8,205 nt of DNA from JBQCHF01 sp051953655. GTDB taxonomy: Bacteria > Actinomycetota > Actinomycetes > Motilibacterales > Motilibacteraceae. The DNA is taken from positions 1 through 8,205 of the forward strand of contig JBQCIO010000278.1 in the NCBI GenBank assembly GCA_051953655.1, in the 5' to 3' direction. Below are positions 5,302 through 8,205 of the stretch, one piece after another. Each line of letters starts with the position of its first letter. Within the stretch, counting starts at the first letter, position 1. The notes beneath the pieces are model-generated. The model did no database searches. It had not been told where the DNA came from and saw nothing but the letters and a program-made list of their open reading frames with translations. Both the position numbers and the translations under genes were made by a program.

Positions 5302-6900
5302 TCAGGCCAGCGACACCAGCTCGCGGTACCCGACGCTCCACAGGTCCTCGACGCCGTCGGGCAGCAGCACCACCCGCTCCGGGTCGAGCGCCTCGACCGC
5401 GCCCTCGTCGTGCGTCACCAGCACCACCGCGCCGGCGTAGGTGCGCAGCGCGGCGAGGACCTCCTCCCGGCTGGCCGGGTCGAGGTTGTTCGTGGGCTCG
5501 TCCAGCAGCAGCACGTTGGCGCTGGAGACGACCAGGGTGGCCAGGGCCAGCCGGGTCTTCTCGCCGCCGGAGAGCACGCCGGCCGGCTTGTCGACGTCGT
5601 CGCCGGAGAACAGGAACGAGCCGAGCACCTTGCGCACCTCGAGCTCGGGCAGGTCCGGCGCGGCGGTGCGCATGTTCTCCAGCACGGTCCGCTCGGGGTC
5701 GAGGGTCTCGTGCTCCTGGGCGTAGTAGCCCAGCTTGAGCCCGTGCCCGGGCACGACCTGGCCGGTGTCCGGCGTCTCGATGCCGGACAGCAGGCGCAGC
5801 AGGGTGGTCTTGCCGGCACCGTTGAGGCCGAGCACGACGACCTTGCTGCCCTTGTCGACCGCGAGGTCGACGTCGGTGAAGATCTCCAGCGAGCCGTAGG
5901 ACTTGGACAGGCCCTCCGCGGTGAGCGGGGTCTTGCCGCAGGGCGCCGGCTCGGGGAAGCGCAGCTTGGCCACCTTGTCCTTGGCCCGCACCTCCTCCAG
6001 GCCGGACAGCAGCCGCTCGGCGCGGCGGGCCATGTTCTGCGCGGCGACGGTCTTGGTGGCCTTGGCGCGCATCTTGTCCGCCTGGCTCAGCAGCGCGGCG
6101 GCCTTCTTCTCGGCGTTCTGCCGCTCGCGGTGCCGGCGCCGCTCGTCCTGCTCGCGCTGCTGGAGGTACGCCTTCCAGCCGACGTTGTAGACGTCGATGA
6201 CCGAGCGGTTCGCGTCCAGGTAGAAGACGCGGTTGACGCACTTCTCGACCAGGTCGACGTCGTGGCTGATCACGATGAAGCCGCCCTTGTAGGCGGTGAG
6301 GTAGTCGCGCAGCCAGATGATGCTGTCGGCGTCGAGGTGGTTGGTCGGCTCGTCCAGCAGCAGCGTCTCGGCGCCGGAGAACAGGATGCGGGCCAGCTCC
6401 ACCCGGCGGCGCTGGCCGCCGGACAGGGTGCGCAGCGGCTGCTCGAGCACCCGCTCGGGCAGGCCCAGGCTGGAGGAGATGGTGGCCGCCTCGGACTCGG
6501 TCGCGTAGCCGCCGCGGGAGAGGAACTCGGCCTCCAGCCGGGCGTAGCGGTTCATCGCCCGCTCGTGGGTCTCCGGGTCCACCGAGGCCATCTGGCCCTC
6601 GGTCTCGCGCATCCGCCGGACCACCTCGTCCAGTCCGCGGGCGGAGAGGATGCGGTCGCGGGCCAGCACGTCGAGGTCGCCGGTGCGCGGGTCCTGCGGG
6701 AGGTAGCCGATCTCGCCGGAGCGGGTGATGGTGCCGGCCAGCGGCTGGGCCTCCCCGGCCAGGCAGCGGGTGAGGGTGGTCTTTCCGGCGCCGTTGCGCC
6801 CGACCAGACCGACGCGGTCGCCCGCGGCCACCCGGAAGGACGCGCCGGACAGCAGGACGCGGGCGCCGGCGCGCAGCTCGACGTCGGTGGCGGTGATCAT
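5302..6900 (-). CDS. ABC-F family ATPase (ribosome-associated), Rv1473-like
   Basis: 532 residues, two ATPase domains and no membrane segment, so an ABC-F protein acting on the ribosome rather than a transporter. Domain 1: Walker A GRNGAGKT (34-41), signature LSGGQRRR (159-166), Walker B LLLDE (180-184), His213. Domain 2: Walker A GLNGAGKT (358-365), signature LSGGEKTR (443-450), Walker B LLLDE (464-468), His497. Between them a charged helical linker (about 243-312, rich in Arg/Lys/Glu) corresponds to the interdomain arm that enters the ribosomal E site in this family. From memory the sequence closely resembles the Mycobacterium tuberculosis Rv1473 group (M-I-T-A-T-D start, G-E-I-G-Y-L-P-Q-D, L-L-P-D-G-x-E-D near the end); no search was run. 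The role may be general translation or protection from ribosome-targeting antibiotics. The ATG at 6898-6900 has AGGAG 4 bases upstream. The gene diverges from the pilin-like gene. Confidence 0.95.
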   Translation of the reverse strand: MITATDVELRAGARVLLSGASFRVAAGDRVGLVGRNGAGKTTLTRCLAGEAQPLAGTITRSGEIGYLPQDPRTGDLDVLARDRILSARGLDEVVRRMRETEGQMASVDPETHERAMNRYARLEAEFLSRGGYATESEAATISSSLGLPERVLEQPLRTLSGGQRRRVELARILFSGAETLLLDEPTNHLDADSIIWLRDYLTAYKGGFIVISHDVDLVEKCVNRVFYLDANRSVIDVYNVGWKAYLQQREQDERRRHRERQNAEKKAAALLSQADKMRAKATKTVAAQNMARRAERLLSGLEEVRAKDKVAKLRFPEPAPCGKTPLTAEGLSKSYGSLEIFTDVDLAVDKGSKVVVLGLNGAGKTTLLRLLSGIETPDTGQVVPGHGLKLGYYAQEHETLDPERTVLENMRTAAPDLPELEVRKVLGSFLFSGDDVDKPAGVLSGGEKTRLALATLVVSSANVLLLDEPTNNLDPASREEVLAALRTYAGAVVLVTHDEGAVEALDPERVVLLPDGVEDLWSVGYRELVSLA

Positions 6901-7162
6901 GGGTCTCCTGCAGGAAGGCTCGGACGGCGGGCGGAGGCGGCCGCCGGTCAGGGCGCGGTGCAGGACATGCGGCCATGGTACCGGCCGCTGCGGCCGGGGC
7001 CGGGAGCGCCCGGAGCCGACCCAGGACGCAGGTCCGCGGCGTTACACCTCCCGGCCCAGGTTCACCCGCCCGGTCTAGTACCCACGGCTCAAGCGTGCTG
7101 GCCGCAGCGGTCGAAGACCACGAGGTACGTCGAAAGTCGTCGTCGTCGACCTCGGGGGTCAC
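6901..7162. promoter_or_regulatory. Divergent intergenic region between ABC-F and pilin-like genes
   Basis: This 262-bp gap must hold the promoters of both neighbours. On the minus strand it contains the ABC-F ribosome-binding site inside the palindrome TCCTGCAGGA (6905-6914), a seven-codon ATG-to-TGA frame (6948-6968) and a small hairpin GCGGCC/GGCCGC (6969-6988). On the plus strand, CTCA (7088-7091) and GTCGAA (7110-7115) resemble a FliA/WhiG-type sigma promoter with an 18-bp spacer. No standard -35/-10 pair was recognised on either strand. The run GTCGTCGTCGTC (7136-7147) precedes the pilin start. Confidence 0.5.
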
Positions 7163-8205
7163 GTGCGCACGGTCCTGCCTCGGGGGCAGGTTCGTGAGGA
7201 CGACAGCGGCACGACCCTCATCGAGGTGCTCGTGTCCCTGGTCGTCTTCTCGATCCTGGCCGCCGCACTGCTGTCGTTGCTGCTGTCCACGGCCACGATG
7301 GTCCGCACCGCCCGGCAGCGGGTGGTCGCCGGCCAGGTGGTCGCCGCCGTCGTCGACGAGGCGCGCGCCCAGGGCGCCGTCACGGTGACGCCGGGGCGCA
7401 CGACCACCATCCGCACCGTCGGGGCCACCACGTTCACCGTGGTGCGCGACGCCGCGTTCGTGGCCCGCGACGCCTCCGGCACCGAGTGCACGAGCCCGGG
7501 CAACCCGAGCTTCCTGCGGGTGCACGTCGAGGTGTCGTGGACCGGCATGGGGTCGATGCACCCGGTGGCCGGGGACACGCTGATCACCCCGAGCATCGGG
7601 GAGGCGGACCGGGCCACCGGCAGCCTGGCCGTGCAGGTGGTCGACCGCGACGGCGCCCCGGCGGCCGGCACGCCGGTCACCATGAGCGCGGGCACCACGG
7701 CGGGCCCGGGCACCACGCAGCTGACCACCGCCGACGGGTGCGCGGTCTTCGCCTTCGTGCCGCCCGGCACCTACACCGCGTCGTTGGACGAGCCCGGATG
7801 GGTCGACCCGCAGGGGCAGCCGACCCCGGCGGTCTCGACGTCGGTGACGGCGTCGCAGACGGCCGTGGTGCAGCTGCAGTACGACCAGGCCGGCGACCTG
7901 CAGCTGGTCCCCGACACCGACCCAGGGCATCCGGCACCCAATGATCTGAGCTGGACGCTGGTGAACACCGCCTTCTCCACCGCCGACCACACCCGCGTGT
8001 TCCCGCCCGACGGCACCCTGCCGCTGGTGGCGCACGGGCTGTTCCCGGCCGCCGCCGGCTACACCGGCTGGGCGGGCGGCTGCCCGGGGGGCGACCCGGG
8101 CGACGCCGTCCGCCCGGCACCGGTGCTGGTCCAGCAGGGGACGGCCGCGGTGCTCACCGCCCCGGTGGCGCGGGTGGAGGTGCAGGCCCGCCGCACCGGG
8201 CCGCT
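7163..8205 (+). CDS. Prepilin-like minor pilin with Cna-B/carboxypeptidase-regulatory-like domain, 3' truncated by window
   Basis: The frame is open from 7163 to the window end: 347 residues visible, no stop. Residues 1-16 are a short charged leader ending in S-G. The prepilin motif is GTTLIEVLVSLVVF (16-29), with the cleavage Gly16, Glu21 at mature position +5 and a hydrophobic helix to about residue 42. This is the class III signal of type IV pilins and pseudopilins, cut and methylated by a prepilin peptidase. Position +1 is Thr rather than the usual Phe or Met. Residues 43-145 form a small pilin-like region. Residues about 152-240 (SLAVQVVDRDGAPAAGTPV, then ADGCAVFAFVPPGTYTASL) look like a beta-sandwich of the carboxypeptidase-regulatory/Cna-B kind. 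Cysteines are at 109, 193 and 307. The GTG at 7163 is the only start between the upstream stop (7076-7078) and the motif; its ribosome-binding site (GGGGG, 7154-7158) is weak. It is probably a PilV-like minor pilin whose operon continues beyond the window. Confidence 0.85.
   Translation, partial: MRTVLPRGQVREDDSGTTLIEVLVSLVVFSILAAALLSLLLSTATMVRTARQRVVAGQVVAAVVDEARAQGAVTVTPGRTTTIRTVGATTFTVVRDAAFVARDASGTECTSPGNPSFLRVHVEVSWTGMGSMHPVAGDTLITPSIGEADRATGSLAVQVVDRDGAPAAGTPVTMSAGTTAGPGTTQLTTADGCAVFAFVPPGTYTASLDEPGWVDPQGQPTPAVSTSVTASQTAVVQLQYDQAGDLQLVPDTDPGHPAPNDLSWTLVNTAFSTADHTRVFPPDGTLPLVAHGLFPAAAGYTGWAGGCPGGDPGDAVRPAPVLVQQGTAAVLTAPVARVEVQARRTGP

Noticed and set aside
7041..7082. GTTACAC, GGTTCAC and TAGTAC considered as a standard promoter for the pilin gene
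   Set aside because: Spacings between the boxes do not fit a -35/-10 pair on either strand.
7041..7162. Possible cyclic-di-GMP riboswitch ahead of the pilin gene
   Set aside because: The expected conserved core of the class I riboswitch was not found in this stretch.
7159..7770. 203-codon minus-strand frame opposite the pilin gene
   Set aside because: Ser/Thr/Val/Arg-rich with no recognisable motif; the plus-strand frame has a specific prepilin signal and domain sequence.
5222..8035. 937-codon minus-strand open frame crossing the ABC-F gene, the divergent gap and the pilin gene
   Set aside because: Arg/Pro/Gly-rich, in a different frame from the clear ABC-F protein and antisense to the prepilin motif.

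Overview
The window looks like a chromosomal segment of a very GC-rich actinobacterium. G/C-ending codons dominate, GTG starts are common, and the short DNA-binding protein, the DUF4397/class F sortase pair and the ABC-F protein are all actinobacterial in type. The Geodermatophilaceae (Blastococcus, Geodermatophilus, Modestobacter) are a reasonable guess from protein style, but this was not tested against any database. No tRNA, rRNA, CRISPR array, transposase or phage gene was seen.

Layout. Six genes run leftwards on the minus strand and one partial gene runs rightwards at the right edge. In minus-strand reading order they are: an ABC-F family ATPase (5302-6900); a secreted DUF4397 protein (4343-5164); a class F-type sortase 38 bp behind it (3534-4304); a 71-residue helix-turn-helix protein (3150-3365); a crotonase-superfamily protein (2124-2975); and a type IV ABC exporter half-transporter (64-1953) that ends at a long hairpin at the left edge. 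On the plus strand, diverging from the ABC-F gene across 262 bp, a prepilin-like gene starts at 7163 and is still open at the window end. It carries an S-G-T-T-L-I-E-V prepilin motif followed by a Cna-B/carboxypeptidase-regulatory-like domain.

How the genes work together. The clearest functional unit is DUF4397 plus sortase. The secreted protein has a signal peptide, a two-repeat beta-rich body and a C-terminal sorting-type tail (Pro/Gly-rich motif, hydrophobic stretch, basic end). The next gene encodes a membrane-anchored sortase, so this is probably a dedicated substrate-enzyme pair for cell-wall display. The first codons of the sortase gene contain a perfect 16-bp hairpin that may lower sortase output relative to its substrate. 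The HTH gene has three tandem 13-bp repeats directly before its ribosome-binding site and a strong 14-bp hairpin terminator behind it. The pilin gene is probably the first visible gene of a minor-pilin operon continuing to the right.

Most long open frames antisense to these genes are composition artefacts of high GC. Several true starts lie well inside longer open frames and were placed by ribosome-binding sites and family N-termini.
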